Counted from the stretch's first letter, positions 22,346 through 36,200 are shown. The stretch is 64,000 nt of DNA from Colius striatus (GCF_028858725.1 NC_084774.1:7538001-7602000), one strand, 5' to 3'. Numbers and translations: made by a program. The notes: generated by a model from the sequence alone, not told the origin.

Positions 22346-24100
22346 CTCAGCCCAGGGGCTGAGCCTTCTCCTAAGCTGAGTGGGAGGAGTGTTGGGCTCC
22401 TGTGCATTCATATCAATGTCTGGCCATGGGGCCCCTCATCCTGACTCCAACCTGCTGACTGTCTTCATGGCTTGATATCAGATCTACTCCATCACTACAA
22501 CCCTGCCTGGTGCTCCTGGACCTGATCCCAGCCCCGATGGACAGACTGACTTCCCAGCTTGCCCTGGGACCTGCCTCATCACTGGGATATTGCCTGATGA
22601 CCCCTGCTCCTGGTTGGATCTGGCTGCCATGCTTGGGGCTGTGCTGCTCCATTTGCTGGCCCAGCACCTGGCTTTGGATATAGATCCAAATGTCTGGCCT
22701 CGACAGTAGAAATGAAGGTATGGGGCAACTATGGACTCTTTAGCCCTGGCTAAAGAAGACCTGGGACTCCCTTCAGCTCTGGCTCTGCTGTGCTATGGCC
22801 TGGGCAGAGCCTGTGTAAGTGGAGTGACGCAGCATTAGATCCCACCTTTGGTGGGGTTTCAGATGGATGGGCTGCCTTCTCCCTGTGGTGCTGGGAGCAT
22901 CTCTCTATGTGTGACCTGCCCATGCAGCAGCTCCTGCAGCCCTGCTCCCACCCTGCCTCCCCCAGTCCCACCTCAAATGACTGTGGAGGGCTGAGAAGAA
23001 GCACAAAGCTGATCCTGTGGATCACTGAGGGGAAAAAAACCCAGACTCACCAGGCTCCAGAAGGTGTTGCCTGGGAACCTGATGTGTCAGGTCCAGCAGG
23101 AGCTGGGACCTCCCCGGTCTCCTTGGGCCCTGCGTGCTCTGGGCAGGGGAGCTGTGCTGGGGGCTGGGGAGGTTGGGGTTTTCTTGCTGTGACAGCATCC
23201 CTCCCACGAGCTGAGGCTGCGATATGAGAAAGAGTCTGAGGGGGGCAATGTTATGCTGCTGTTTGCTGCTGCTGATCCCATCAAAGTATCTCAAAGAGGG
23301 TGAGCTTTGGCAAAAGCACTCAGCCTTTTTCCCATTGCAGTGAGGGGCTGCGTGGTGCTGACCTGCTGCATCACAGCCCTTCTCAGAAGTGCTGTCCTCA
23401 GTTGTAAAATGTTGGATAGAAGAAACTGTCTTGAGTGAAAATTATGACAGTGGTCTTATAGCACCAATGTGCTTCTACCATCAGCACTGTGACTGGGTAA
23501 GAATTAAAACTTAGCTGTCTAGGAGTAGCTGTCTAGGTAGAAAAGAAATAGTTCTTTTACTAAACTAGGTAGGGAAGTAGGTTGTTTTGGGTTATAGCAA
23601 TTAAGAATTAATGTATCAAACTGAAATGCTAGAGGCTGTAAAAGGGGGAGGAAGCCCTACCACATGCCAGATTGCCGTGGTGTTTTTGCTGGGCTCTGTG
23701 GAGCCTGGCAGAGCCTCTCTGCCTTTTGTTGTGCCTTGTGGCTTTTTCTGAGAATACTGTGCTGCAAGCCTGATTGGGGCCAAGAAGCCCCATCAATTCC
23801 CCAGAACCTCAGTGAGGATGTTGGAAACCCAACTGAGACCATGAGATCAGAACTCACACTGCAGAAGCTACAACAGGAACAAGAACTAAATTAATCAGAG
23901 ATATAAAAGTCTCCACCAAAGAGAGTACCTGACTGTGATAAATATTTAAAGACAGAGACAGACATTGGATTAAAAAGGGCACTGGGGGAAAAAAAATGGA
24001 AAACAGCAAGATTAAGAACTTAAGGGGGAAAAAATAAAGAAACAGCAGTAAAATCAACAACAATGTTCTAACGAAATTCTGAACTGCCCAGTCAAAGCAG
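22346..24100. other. intergenic stretch with possible LTR-like repeat at 23,405-23,890
   Basis: From about 23,400 the base composition turns AT-rich. The segment 23,405-23,890 starts with TGTTGGATAGAAG and contains a TGTAAAAGGG box followed by a GC-richer T-rich part, the general order of an LTR. I could not find matching ends or target-site duplications. No gene was recognised. Confidence 0.3.
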
Positions 24101-24760
24101 GCATAGGCTGTCCTGCAGCACAGCCCCGCGCAGGCAGTGGGGGCGTCTGAGGGGAAGCTTGGGTTGGGTTTTTTTCCTTTTTGCTATTTTTTAGAGTTTT
24201 GCTATTTTCCCTGCTTTGGTAGGAACTGTCCTTGTCGCGCGTGTGCCGGGGGGGCTGAAAAGTGATAGCGGTCCGCTGGAGGTCTCCCGGTGCATAGGCG
24301 GAGGACTGTGCTATCTTTCTAAACTGTAGTCAAATTCGCTCCTTTTGACCCTAAATTTAGCTCTGTCTCCTAGTACGTGTACAATTACGCTCAATCCCAT
24401 TGCTAATAGAGCTGTAACCCTAACACTATAGCTGAAAGCAGTTTCGAAGCCGGTGTTACGAGGCTGGCTGCGCGTGTGCGGGTCCCGGGCTGCAGGACCG
24501 CAGCCTGCCCACATGGCGGCGGTAGCGAGCATTAGTTATCGCTGGGCGCTGCAGTGCGGCTTTTCGCCACGGGGCGGAGCTACCGAGTCACTTATTACGG
24601 GCGACGTTGCAACGTGCGGCTACGGACCTGCACTAGCGGGCTGTAAAACGGGCACCCTGCAAAAGCGCTGGAGGTGGTGGGGCAGTGCACCTTCAGGTAG
24701 ATTATTCACTGTAATTGTCAGAAGGCGAGGCAATCTTGGCAGAAAATAAGTCCCCTTTGC
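24100..24760. promoter_or_regulatory. CpG-rich block with YY1-type ATGGCGGC motif
   Basis: A CpG-dense segment embedded in AT-rich DNA. It contains ACATGGCGGCGG at 24,511-24,522 (the YY1-like motif common just downstream of vertebrate start sites), a 12-bp perfect palindrome ACGTTGCAACGT at 24,604-24,615, and a plausible donor CAG|GTAGAT at 24,696/24,697. An ATG at 24,513 is open through that donor (61 codons). This fits an unannotated promoter plus first exon on the plus strand, coding or lncRNA. No family similarity was seen. Confidence 0.35.
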
Positions 24761-25254
24761 GTTCCAGCCTGTGTTCAGGTGTCAGAGGGGCAGCTGGGCT
24801 TAGACTCTCAGTGATACCCAATTCAATCTCGCTCTCAGAGTTATATTCAAAACATATCCTGATGATATTCGATACTTCCAGACAACCATAATGCAGTGAA
24901 CAGAATACCAGTAGTCACAAGCGAAATTACAACTGACATTAATATGCCAAAAGTAGTTCCTTATGCTGCAAAAGTCATTGACTAGTATGCAAAAACTAGA
25001 GTTCAGTTACAGAAGTACCGAGATACTAGAGCTGCCAGATCGCTCTTTCCCTAGCAGCCAGCTTATTACAAAAGAGGTTTGAATCCCTACTGTATGGAAG
25101 CCATCTATATACTGTTTTCAGATGTTCCCACAGGGATTTGATTGAGGGGAGGAGGCCCTCCAGGGGCCCCTGGGGAACGCGAGGCAGTTCATCTGGGGTG
25201 CCAACTGATTTGAAGGCAAAGCTTCCAAACCCCCTTGCTTTATTAACATTCCTC

Positions 25255-25775
25255 ACTGAAAGTGGGAAGTTAGGTGTGGCTGGGTAAGGATTCCCAAATA
25301 AGCACTCGGTAATGACAGGGCTGTTATGAAGCAGGTATTCTTTAATGCGGTGCCAGATGCTGGGGGGATCCTTCCACCAAACGTGTGTGCCAAAAGACTA
25401 AAGTATGCTTTTTTATATATGTCAAAATGTGAACATCCAACACTTTTAGTGGGGTTATTTACTATAAACATGCCTATTTATTTTTACACCTTTACAGTTC
25501 ATTATGTCACGGTCTTTCACTGCCAAATTGCATCTATTTATCATGTCTGCAGTTGCTGTGGCTGTCGTTTACTTCCTCTAGGGGTCTGATAGTCTTCCTC
25601 AGTTATCCACTGGATGAACTCCTGGATTCTGCTCGCTTCAGCACATGCACTCCTTTTGTTGTTATCTTCAAGTGGCTTCACCGCCTGGTTATCTTTCTCT
25701 ACCCCTTGTTGGTGGCTGTCTCTGCAAAAAGGTCTCCTGGTCCATCGCTACTTATGACTTCTTAGATTAGGGAAG
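25255..25775 (-). mobile_element. solo LTR-like element, minus orientation
   Basis: Read on the minus strand, a U3-like part leads to GGAAGGATCCCCCCAGCATC and then an ATTAAAGAATACC polyadenylation-type box at about 25,350-25,335, followed by a U5-like tail. I recognise this string as typical of avian retroviral LTRs. The ends are approximate (TG at about 25,258) and no retroviral gene is attached. Confidence 0.45.
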
Positions 25776-26014
25776 AGTTAATTTGGAGAAGCAGCTAAGG
25801 GTCATTAGATTTATTTGTTTTTCAGTCATTCTTCTACAGGTGGAGCATATGGTCACCATGAAAGTCGGTAGTTTTAAACATTTGTTCACTTGGTAATGCT
25901 CATTTAGCAGCTTCACTGTAATGGAAATAAGGAAAAAAGTTAAAAGTGGCAAAAGGAACAAAAGTAGGCACAGAAGGAACAATTAAAATCAATGGCTATT
26001 AGGGAAATAAAGGA

Positions 26015-26758
26015 CAAGGACAAGTGCAGAGTCCTGCATCTGGGAAGGAACAACCCCTTGCACCAGTACAGGCCAGGGGTTGAACTGCTGAAGAGCAGCT
26101 CTGCAGAGAGAGACCTGGGAGTCCTGACTGATAATAACCTAAACATGAGCAGCAATGTGCCCTTGTGGCCAAGAAGCCAGTGGCATCCTGGGATGCATCA
26201 AGAAGAGTGTAGCCAGCAGGTCAAGGGAGGTTCTTCTTCCCCTCTACTCTGCCCTGGTGAGGCCTCATCTGGAGTCCTGTGTCCAGTTCTGGGCTCCCCA
26301 GCTCAAGAGGGACAGAGAACTGCTGGAGAGAGGCCAGCGCAGGGCCACCAAGATGCTGAGGGGACTGGAACATCTTTCATACGAGGAAAGGCTGCGGGAA
26401 CTGAGGCTGTTTAGTCTAGAAAAAAGAAGACTGAGGAGAGATCTTATTAATGTGTCAGGAGACTGGGACATCCCTTTTTTCTATTGTAGCTAGCAACAGG
26501 ACAAGGGATAATGGGATGAAGCTGGAACACAAAAAGTCTCCTTTAAATACAAGAAAAACCTATTTCACTGTGAGGGTGAGGGAGCAGTGGAACAGGCTGC
26601 CCGGATTGGTTGTGGCATCTCCTTCCTTGGAGGTCTCCAAGACCTGTCTGTACATGTTCATATGCAACCTGATCTAGGTTGTCCTGCTTCTGCAGGGGGT
26701 GTTGGACTAGATGATCTCTAAAGGTCCCTTCCAACCCCTGCCATTCTGTGATTCTATG
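26015..26758 (+). mobile_element. CR1 LINE, 5'-truncated
   Basis: About 745 bp from the last third of ORF2 (TGCAGAGTCCTGCATCTGGG; endonuclease/RT protein C-terminus with [20 protein letters not shown]) through the 3' UTR to the ATTCTGTGATTCTATGAA tail. Stops and frameshifts show it is dead. It is closely related to the copy at 48,570-49,516. Confidence 0.95.
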
Positions 26759-27138
26759 AAAGGGGAAAAAGTTACGAAATGGGGACAGAAACTAGAATGG
26801 ATATAGAAAGAAAAAAAGATGATGAAAGGCAAGGGAAAAAGGAAAAAAATAGAGCAAAGACCCCCCAGAGATTTCCTCTCTGTCTCAGGTTTACAGTGTG
26901 TAAAGCATGGGGTGGAAAGAGGCAGCCTGCCGGGAAAGGATGATATTCCTCTTGTAGCAATGATTTAAACTTGGCTTTCCCAGAGTATAGAGAGAAAAAA
27001 TAAATGCCTACCTAAACCATACAGGGAAATACTTTGTTAAATGCAAAACTATCAAGAATTGTGTGCTTCAACCCCTCGCACCACACATGCACCAGCAACC
27101 GACGGCACACCTGTGTGCTTCAAGCATGTGCCCGTATG

Positions 27139-27231
27139 CGCTCCTGTGCGACTTGATCTAGGTGGACCTGCTTCTGCAGGGGGGTTGGACTAGATCATCT
27201 CTAAGGTCCCTTCCAACCCCTACCATTCTGA
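27139..27231 (+). mobile_element. CR1 LINE, extreme 3' end only
   Basis: About 90 bp: CTTGATCTAGGTGGACCTGC, GGACTAGATCATCTCTAAGG and CCTACCATTCTG, then an A-run. A very short 5' truncation of the same CR1 group. Confidence 0.88.
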
Positions 27232-30200
27232 AAAAAAGAGACTGCTGCCAAACAGCCTCTGAGTGGCTGAAGTTTTGATCTAACCCGAAAGTAATGCAAT
27301 TCCAATGTTGTTCTCATTCACAATTTATGGGGTAGCACTAATTGAGCCTTACTGAAATTGATCTCTCAACTTCGTAATTTAGATAAGTCCTCCCACTTCC
27401 TTTTCCGTAGCTTTGGTCACCTGACAACCATCTATCCTAGGATAGTAACTTGGAGCCTTGTAGCTTTTAAAAGGTAATTCTTCATCACACACAAATGTAT
27501 GTGTATATATTGTACTTTGTGTTACATACACAGACTGCAGGAAATGTTGGTGAGCTATTCTCCTAATCACAAGGAGAAACCTGGTTTCTCTTGTTTGGAG
27601 ATGGAGGTAACTTTGAATTGGGTCTATTTGATTTTGTTATTTGTCTGTTGTTCTGGGTTTTTTTTACCTGGTTTATATTTGTCTGGTGTCTTTAACTCCA
27701 GCCATGACCATCTGAAGAATAAGCACAGTCTCTTTCTGTTTTATCATATGCATATAAAATTACAAGCAGGACTCTCCAAAGCAGAGCTAAGCAAGACACA
27801 GTTAACAATAGCTACAGAGAGACACAAATAACAGATCATTGTTATCGACAGTAATCTTAGTTAACCGGGCTGAAATCTTTCTTTCTGTAGGAGCTTCTGG
27901 TGATACCAGGAGTCAGCTACCTTTTAACATTTGCTGCCATTGCCTCCATCTCTGTAACAAACAATTAAAAGTCCACATTTCAATAGAGATGCTGTTAAAT
28001 TTACACACATTCCTTTTTCTTTAGCGTGGTGGTTGGGTTTTTTCTATTTTGTTTTGTTTCCCTCGAAAGAAAGGTCCCAATACATCACTTGCCATCATGT
28101 GCTACAGGGTTAAAAATCTGGAAAGCGGTGAACTTTTGGTTATCAGAAAGGTAGGAGCATCATCTTATACTCACCTGCAACATCTTCCCTAAAACAGTGA
28201 GGTTCTTTTCTGGTTCAATATTATTCTACTAGTTGGTAATCTCTCACAAACCCTCGTATAAACACATTTTACACCTAGTTCTCTCAGCATTTAGCTCCTT
28301 TCAGGATGGATGACGTCTAATGAGCTTCCAGGAACCACACAGGCCATTATCCAACCAAAACCGGATCTGCAGGTGAATGAACGGCGTAGACCCTCTCAGA
28401 CAAAGCTACTGCTATCTAAATTCTGGATCTCCTCTTACAAAAGTCTGCATAGCACTGTTATTATTGGGTAACGCTCAGCAGAGCAACAGCATATGAAAGA
28501 GCACTGATATATTTACAGTCACTTCAGACGATTCATCTCCCTGTCCTGCTTCCAAAAGCGTTCATAGCGTTGTGTTTAGTGACTAAAAAGTCATGGGGGA
28601 AAAAAAAAGAACCCTTCACGCCCTAACAAAGGAGTGAACTAGTTTACACCGATGGACTTTCATTGGTAATGAATGCTGTTCTGTCAGAATGACCAGTGCA
28701 AAAGTCCCTTCAAATGCAATTTCAGTGTGACAGGTACAGCACTTAGCCCAGGATCCTCTCTACAGCTTGTCACCTGTTTGAGACAGTGTACTTCCCTCGA
28801 CGAGCTCATTCATATGACCTGACACACTGCTGCAATGCAGAAATTTGTAATAGAAATATTAAGGTTGAAATGCATAAATTACACAGAGAAACATATCTAT
28901 GAAAGCACCAGAAGGAATTACGAAAAAAGAAGCGACAAAAGAATGGCGTGACCTGACAGCACCAGCAGGTCATTGAGATCATAGTCAGTCTTGAAACAGT
29001 TAGACTGGGAAAATAAAGGACAGCCTAAAATTCATGGAATGGGCTGACAATCAGCAACATTGCTTAACGATTCATGGACTTGGGTCCCTGAAAGGTACAA
29101 AAGGTACTTCCAAAATGAGCACAAAATGATCATAAAAAGAAACCACGAAACATGACGATGACTCCAAATTTGGCATCCTTTGTCCTCTGTTTCACCACAA
29201 AGAATCTCGGTTGAACTAGCCAGGCATACACACCTTGACCATTATTAAAATGTGTGTATGGAAAACAAAGATGAAAGACTGTCTAGATGAAATCTATAGA
29301 AGAATAATAGTGAGCAACTGAAATTGGCTTTGTTTAGAATAAAAACTGCCTTCCTCTCTACACAGTCTCACATTTAGCTTTTCTATATTCATTTTCCACC
29401 ACCAGCTGATTATTTTAAAATGTCACCAAAATCTAATAGAGCGTGGTTGCAGAAGAACCTCAAAGACAGCGAGCTATTTGAGGAAGCGAGGACACAGCAA
29501 GCTTGAAATAGTTTGCCTTTTTGAGGCAATACTTCTTCCCTGCTTTTGCCCAGAGGAAGAGACTTGGCACACTTAGAATTTCTGCTATTACACCAATAAC
29601 TTATTTCACCATTCACAAAGAAGAAATAACTGTTAAAACAAGTAGGTTTCTCCAAATTAGCAGAGTATGAAATTACAGGAAATGTCCTAAACAATTCTGT
29701 ATGAGGACACATGCACAGCTGTGCTAATATGAGCAACCTGAACAATGACAAGGCCAAGAAAATGAATATTTCCGTTTACCTGAATATGTGAGGCTTTGAA
29801 ACCAGATTTCATCTGCCAAATACAAACTGCAGATGAAAACGTCCTGCAGATTTCATGGCTTTTCAGAATGCCACTGGTTTAAACTGAATGAAAACAAAAA
29901 TGCCTGAACCATCTGTAGAATCCTTTGCAATAGTCAGTGTTGTTATTGTTAATACCAACAGCAACGGTTTAAAAATTGCGGGGTATTTGGTACTAGTGAC
30001 CTGTTCTTTCTCCATGTAGCCAACGAGACATGCCAATGGTTATTCTGCTAAACACAGAGGATAAACTACCGCAGTATCGTGCATTACAAAGTTGTTTGCT
30101 AACAACAACAACAAAAAAAAACCCAACAAAAAAATCCAAATGGAAACATTCCAGTATTTTCGTCATAAAAGTCAAGATTAGATAGTACAAAAGGGCTGAC

Positions 30201-33200
30201 AGTGATGTACTGGGGTGGGACTTAGGATACCAGATTACTTACGGCACCTACCTTGCTGGTTTCCCCAGCTATAGAGATACTGTTCACTTCAGATACTAGC
30301 TTTAAGGGTTCGAGGTAAGCTGACAACGTTGTGATGGTCTTGCTACGAAATTATTATCTTCCATGGACAAATAATGGACGGTATCAAAGCCATAATATCT
30401 GCCAATAAAAATATCCTACCCACGGTTCCTTCCTCTCTTCTGCAGTTAGAAGTGTCTTTGGACTTTCAAAACTAAATTCCCTCCAAAATAATGATTCTGC
30501 TGTTGAACTTACAGCCAAAAACGACAGCATCTACCGTTCTCTTATGCTGGAAAGCACTTGCCTTGTGGTACAGCTAAAAAGTTTCATTAGCCTCATCCAA
30601 AAAAAACCAGCAAACAAGGCAGCTTCTTTAATGCTTTGATGGGTTTTTTTTTAACTTGTAATGATACACACTTCTCAAATATGGGCTGATCTATCGCCTT
30701 GGAAATAACCCTCAGAAAATACCTTGCTTTGATTGTTGTGTTTCTTGCTTGCCGACCTCTCCCCAAATGTCATTTATTCGCCTTACTCCAGGTCAGACTC
30801 ACAGATTCGGTCTAGTTTGTGAAATATATGCATTAATACTCTATTTTAGCCATAGTCACGCATTCCAAACCCATCGGCTGCTTTATTGCTGGAAGAACTC
30901 AAAACAATCACAGGACAGCCTCAAAGCTAAGTACGATGTGACAATGGTAGTCAGAAATGTCTTCAGTCTGATCTGAAACTGAGAAACGTCCTGTGGCTGT
31001 GAGTAAATATGAGCTACAGAGGCAGTACTTGTATACAGTCCTAGATTCTGCAGAACAGGTTTGATTAGTTTATGTAAATGCTATGCCTGTGACTGGGGAA
31101 AAAACCTTCTGAAAACCACGATACAGTGTTTGTAGTCCAGTATACTGTGAGCATGACCTGTTCCTCTGTAGTCATAAGTTCCAAAGAATTCTTTTCCAGA
31201 GACAGCTTCAGACAGAATTGTCCAAATGCACAATGAATATCTAGCCTTTCTAAACCTCTGAGTGCCTGTCTGGCTGCCTCTGATGCAAGAAAACAGAATA
31301 AGGAAAAGGACAGAGATGTACAGTAGAGCTGTGGAGAGCACCCAATAGAAAAAGGACTCCTGGTGTGACAGGAGGTGTGGATGGTAACCGCTTTTTCTGA
31401 CAGAGGCAGCATCTATCCCCATAGTAGTTGCCATCCCTCACAGCAGGGTGTATCCCGCTTGGCAGCGGTAACAACTGTTGGGACTTTCCAGCACTCCGGA
31501 CACACACCCAAAAACCTGGCACCTCACTGACTTCTCATCAGCTTCTGGCCTTCGTGGTTTCCTACTTTGCCAGCTGCTAGAGCTGGATCTGAAGCCCAGC
31601 TCTCAACAGTTGACTGCCAAAGGATCTGACGCTACCTGAAACATCCTAGTTATGCATAGCCCCACTGTATAGCACTACATGATTTTCTGCTAAAAGGAGA
31701 AAACGTCTCTGAGTCAAAGGATTTATGGACAGAGTAGTTCCAGGCACAGTTCTGCTTTAAATTCTTAGGACAAATTCAGCATTGCCAAAATACCAATGCT
31801 ATTCTAGTGGTGCCGTTGCTGTAGCGGTCCAAAGTTACACAACAAATACCATTTGCAGGGTGAAACGGTCGCTTATTAGGCTAGCAGATGCAACTGGAAA
31901 ACATGGAACAGCTACAGGCATGTGGTCTTACACTAGGTCTTGTTTTAGAAAAAGATGATGATAATTTCCTCAAACTTCATTCTCATCTTCCTCAGTTCTA
32001 CTCTTCTTGCGCTTTAATGAGTACTAAAACATCATTCTGGCTCAGTTTTCTCCATCTTTGACTTAACTCCCTAGATTCCCTGACTTCCGTGATCTTTTTC
32101 CTCTTATATAGGAATTTTTCTTCCGTGAGAAAAACACCAGAAAGTGTGGTTTTCTTCTTCCCCTTAGCTGTACTCCTGCTGCCTAACTTTCCATCTGATT
32201 TCTCTATTTCTCTTTTGTCTCAAATGTATGAATTTTTCATCTTCCCCACTTCTGTTGTGATCTATCCCATTTCCCAACCTTCTTATTTCCGCTCCTCAGT
32301 CTTTCACACCTGTTCGGCTTCTTTCTATTCTCTTCCTTCTCAAACAATTGATTCCACTTTCCAACTATTGCAGGACTTTCCTTGTGGGTATCAGTTCACC
32401 GAGCATGCTATTTGCAATTCTCTCACAAGTTCGTTTTGCACATTCCAATCCTATCCTTTCTTATTATGGATTCCACCCATTGCATTTTTGTGCAGGCTCT
32501 CTTTACGAGATTTCAAATACGCTCGAAAAGAGACTAAAAAGTCTGAAATTTTGAGGATTATACTTGTAACACATGACAGTGTAGAGGAATACAAAGCATG
32601 GAACGATAAAGTGTAGCAAAGCCATGGGTACCTTTTAATCCTGGCAATGTAAGAACTGGTGGCTCTTGAGTGAAGAAAGGAAATATTTAGACCTTATTTG
32701 CACAACTCATAATTAGCTTGTGAAACTCATTGCTCTAAGGTACAAAAACCCAAAGAACTTTAATAGATTCTAAAAAGGAGGCAGCTTTTCTCTGCCCAAG
32801 GTAAAATACATGGTTAGTTTCACGTCATTCATGTAAATGCCTACTTTTGGAGAAGAAATACCCAAGTGACTGAATGCAGGACAGATTCTCTGTTCACAAA
32901 GACTGCTGTGGGGGCTTCCTGGTAAGTCTCGTGGGTTGCCCTATATTGGCAGAAACAAGAATATCAATTGATGCAATACTGGACACAGAGCACTAACGTT
33001 ACTCTGTTTCTATTAGAAACATCCTATTATTTCTCTGAAATGAGTGGTTATTAAGATGTACAAGACACTCAAGAAGTCTGCAGGCTTCTGTGTCGTATCA
33101 GTCACAAACTTGGTTACTCATCACCGTAGGACACAACGCAAAGTCCATTCACTGCAGGTAAGTCAGTTGCAGCAATAAAGCAACGGCAAGACAATCGAGA

Positions 33201-36200
33201 CTGGATCAACACTGGATGCAGAATATTTAAATGTCACTAGTAAGGCTCGCTCTACATGGTATGGTTCAGTGTCAAGTACCGAGAGTGTGCGACAAGGGGA
33301 AAAGGTGTTACTGTCACAGCTTTGACATAAAAATAAATTCCCCGAGGATAACTCAACTCCACACGTACGTGTTCTCTGACACATATGTGTATTCAGTCCA
33401 TCCTTCATCTCCATGGAAACAATTATTAACATTTTTACAACCTACCAAGAGGGCCTAGCTGAGCACTTTTCTTCACAGCCAACATTCTTTATTTGATGCT
33501 TCACTTCAGGGTCTTTAGTCAAAGAATAAAGCGCTTAAGACCACGACTCCTCATCCAGCCCCTTCTTTCTATAACCACGCTTCACCTTTTTCAAAAATCA
33601 TCGTCATATCTCTGCAGTTACCTCTTTTTTAGACTGATCCAACTTGATTCTTCTATTTTTTCTAAGCTCTCCATTCTCAGTATTCTTCACACCATCCCGG
33701 GACTAAAATAGGACCTCAACTGAAGTTTGACTAGGAACAGAAAGAGCGTATTTAACGCCAAAGATCCGAGGCAGCTTTTAATGGCGCTTCAGTCTCTGTG
33801 CCCTACCAGTTTGACAGTGGTCCATTGAAACAATGCACCTTTTGGTTTTTTTACAAGTTACGCAGTTAACTAACAGAAAAATTGTGTAATCAAGGTTTCA
33901 AAGCGTGCTTATGAAAATAGCATGTGGGATCTTGTTGCAAATCAAATCGGCACATATGAGAGCCGATGCTTCATACTTCTCTGGAGTACTGATGTGTCAC
34001 GGATAAAAAATGAGACGGGCTTGGCTGACTTCTCTGAAACTCTGTGCTAGCTGCTAATCATCTACTAGATGCTAACGAGTTTATCCATTTCAGTATTTTC
34101 CAGGAACTGTCATCACACCAGGTGTTGTCAACTGTAATTTCTCAGTGGTTTCTCATGCCTATTGCCCCATTTTATAAATATTGCGCTTTCCCATTTCTGA
34201 CTCTTTGGCCCTTGAGGTTCTTCAAGGTAAGAACTGAGATTGCTTCAGTTTCTTCTCCTTGTTACAGATAAGTGAGATGAAGTAATAATAAAATGAGATA
34301 AAATACCTTATACGAATCCGTTTAACTGTAAGGAAATGGAAGTTCCTGTATGGAGGGCGGCGGGTCGTGGGGCAGCGTGGCAGGCGGCTAGGGGAGATCC
34401 AATGATGAAACTGTTAATGGGCTGACACCAAAAATTAAGAATTAGTCTGAGAAAAAGGAGTATCGTCAGGCTAAGCTAACAAATTCATTTTCTTCACATC
34501 TATAAAATATAAGTATTTTAACATTTATTGCTGTGTCTTTACAGTCAGAAACTTGAGTAAATTCTGTAGAAGCACAACTCAAGAATCCTAATTTGTACCT
34601 ATTGCAAAATGAGTGCTTTATTTTATGAGGGTGAAGTTTCTCTTTATGCAGGGAGAACTACCACTTGAGATCTACTCTTCAAAGTGGACTCAGCATTCAG
34701 GGGTTTGTCAGTATCTTATGATACGTGTACAGCATTAATACCATTAGTACAATTCACAGAGGCTCTAAGGAGAGGCTGACACAAAGCCATTACTGTGGTG
34801 ATCCCAAAAAACAGGACTAACAAGGTAAAGTTTGGGGTTTTTTTCTAGACTTAGGAGTACACTCATAGGGAGGAAACCCTATGAATTTTACCCTGAATAT
34901 ACACTTTTATTGCATGAATACTCAACTGTGGATCATATTGGGAAATTATATTAATTCATACTGACTCAAAAAGTCTCCCTTCCCCAGTGACGCATTGTTG
35001 TATGTGAGATTCTGGATTCCAGGTATGCAATTAAATGGTCTACTTTTCTAAGCATCTCAGTCAACCCTCTGGATAAACAGCCTGAATTGCATAAGTGTAA
35101 TGCATTAAAACCCATGAGCTAATATATGGTCACTAGGAAGTTTACATGCCCACTGGTATGACTTACCTGCCTCACCCACCTAATGTGCATTATAATTGGT
35201 CTGAACGTAAGGAGAGGCATAAAGTTTTCCCTATAAATGCTGCAACGCAACCAGTGCCTGAAATCTTATCATATAGGCCTACAGTTGCCCACAGAAATAC
35301 CGAGTCCAAGGCCCAGAGGAGCAAGGAAGCATGGCTGGTAAGTAGGAACAAAAAATAAATTGCACTTTCTTAGTGCACCCAATTGAATGTTGTGCCATGG
35401 GTTAGCACTCTCTGTGGGGTTACGTTTTGTAAAGGGCTTTGACTTGTTGGAGTATACTACGTTTTGAGATTATGAATAGGTTGTTTAAGCATTTTTCTTT
35501 CCTGAATTTTCCAAGACACGAAGAAGGAAAAGAAGGTAATATGTGCATTACCGTACCAGAGACAGAATTGCAAACAGAGCAGGAGAAGTTATGACAAAAT
35601 GCAAACTATCTTTTAGCACAAAACAATGAATCAGAGAATAGCTCCGGTATGATTCTTGTCTTAAAGGGAATATTTGTGCCAAGAATAGCCTACAGGCTAG
35701 ATTCCTTTTTTAGATTCAGAGTCGACAAACTGCAAGGCCATTTTATTTAATTGTTAAAATCAGTGTGAAAGCCAAAGGCACTTTAAAATACCAACATAAT
35801 CGAGTAGATGTCCAGCAGCGAGGTCTTAGGAGGAAAGACGTGCCATCAATACACTTACGTTCTCACTTAGGCCTGACTTGCTGGGAATTCTTTATAAAGA
35901 GTCTCGAGTGCAAATTATGTCACTTTACCTCTCCTAGACACAGAGCTCTTGCTGTGCTGGCTTTATGTGACATAGACTTGAAAAGCTCAGAAAATTAATA
36001 AAAAACGAGAATCCACAGAGCAGAGACTTGAGCACAGAAACTACAGACACTGCTTTCCCCTCAGGGAGGTTATAAGAGGCATGACTAGCCCATACTCACG
36101 GAAGTGATTTCACAAACTCTTAGGAGCCAAGTGTTCTCCCATATACTATTATTTGTAATAATTCATGTTACTGTCCTCATCTACTTTTGCTAGTATCCCT

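Noticed and set aside
24410-24440. CCCTAAC-like bases near the composition break, considered as a telomere relic
   Set aside because: Only a single unit occurs, so it is no evidence of telomeric repeats.
26155-26493. Open frames with CVQFWAPQ-type peptide at 26 kb and 49 kb
   Set aside because: These are decayed CR1 ORF2 C-termini, not host genes.
32089-32616. 175-codon plus-strand frame in the AT-rich desert
   Set aside because: Pyrimidine-biased sequence yields Phe/Ser/Leu runs; no start context, domain or splice support.
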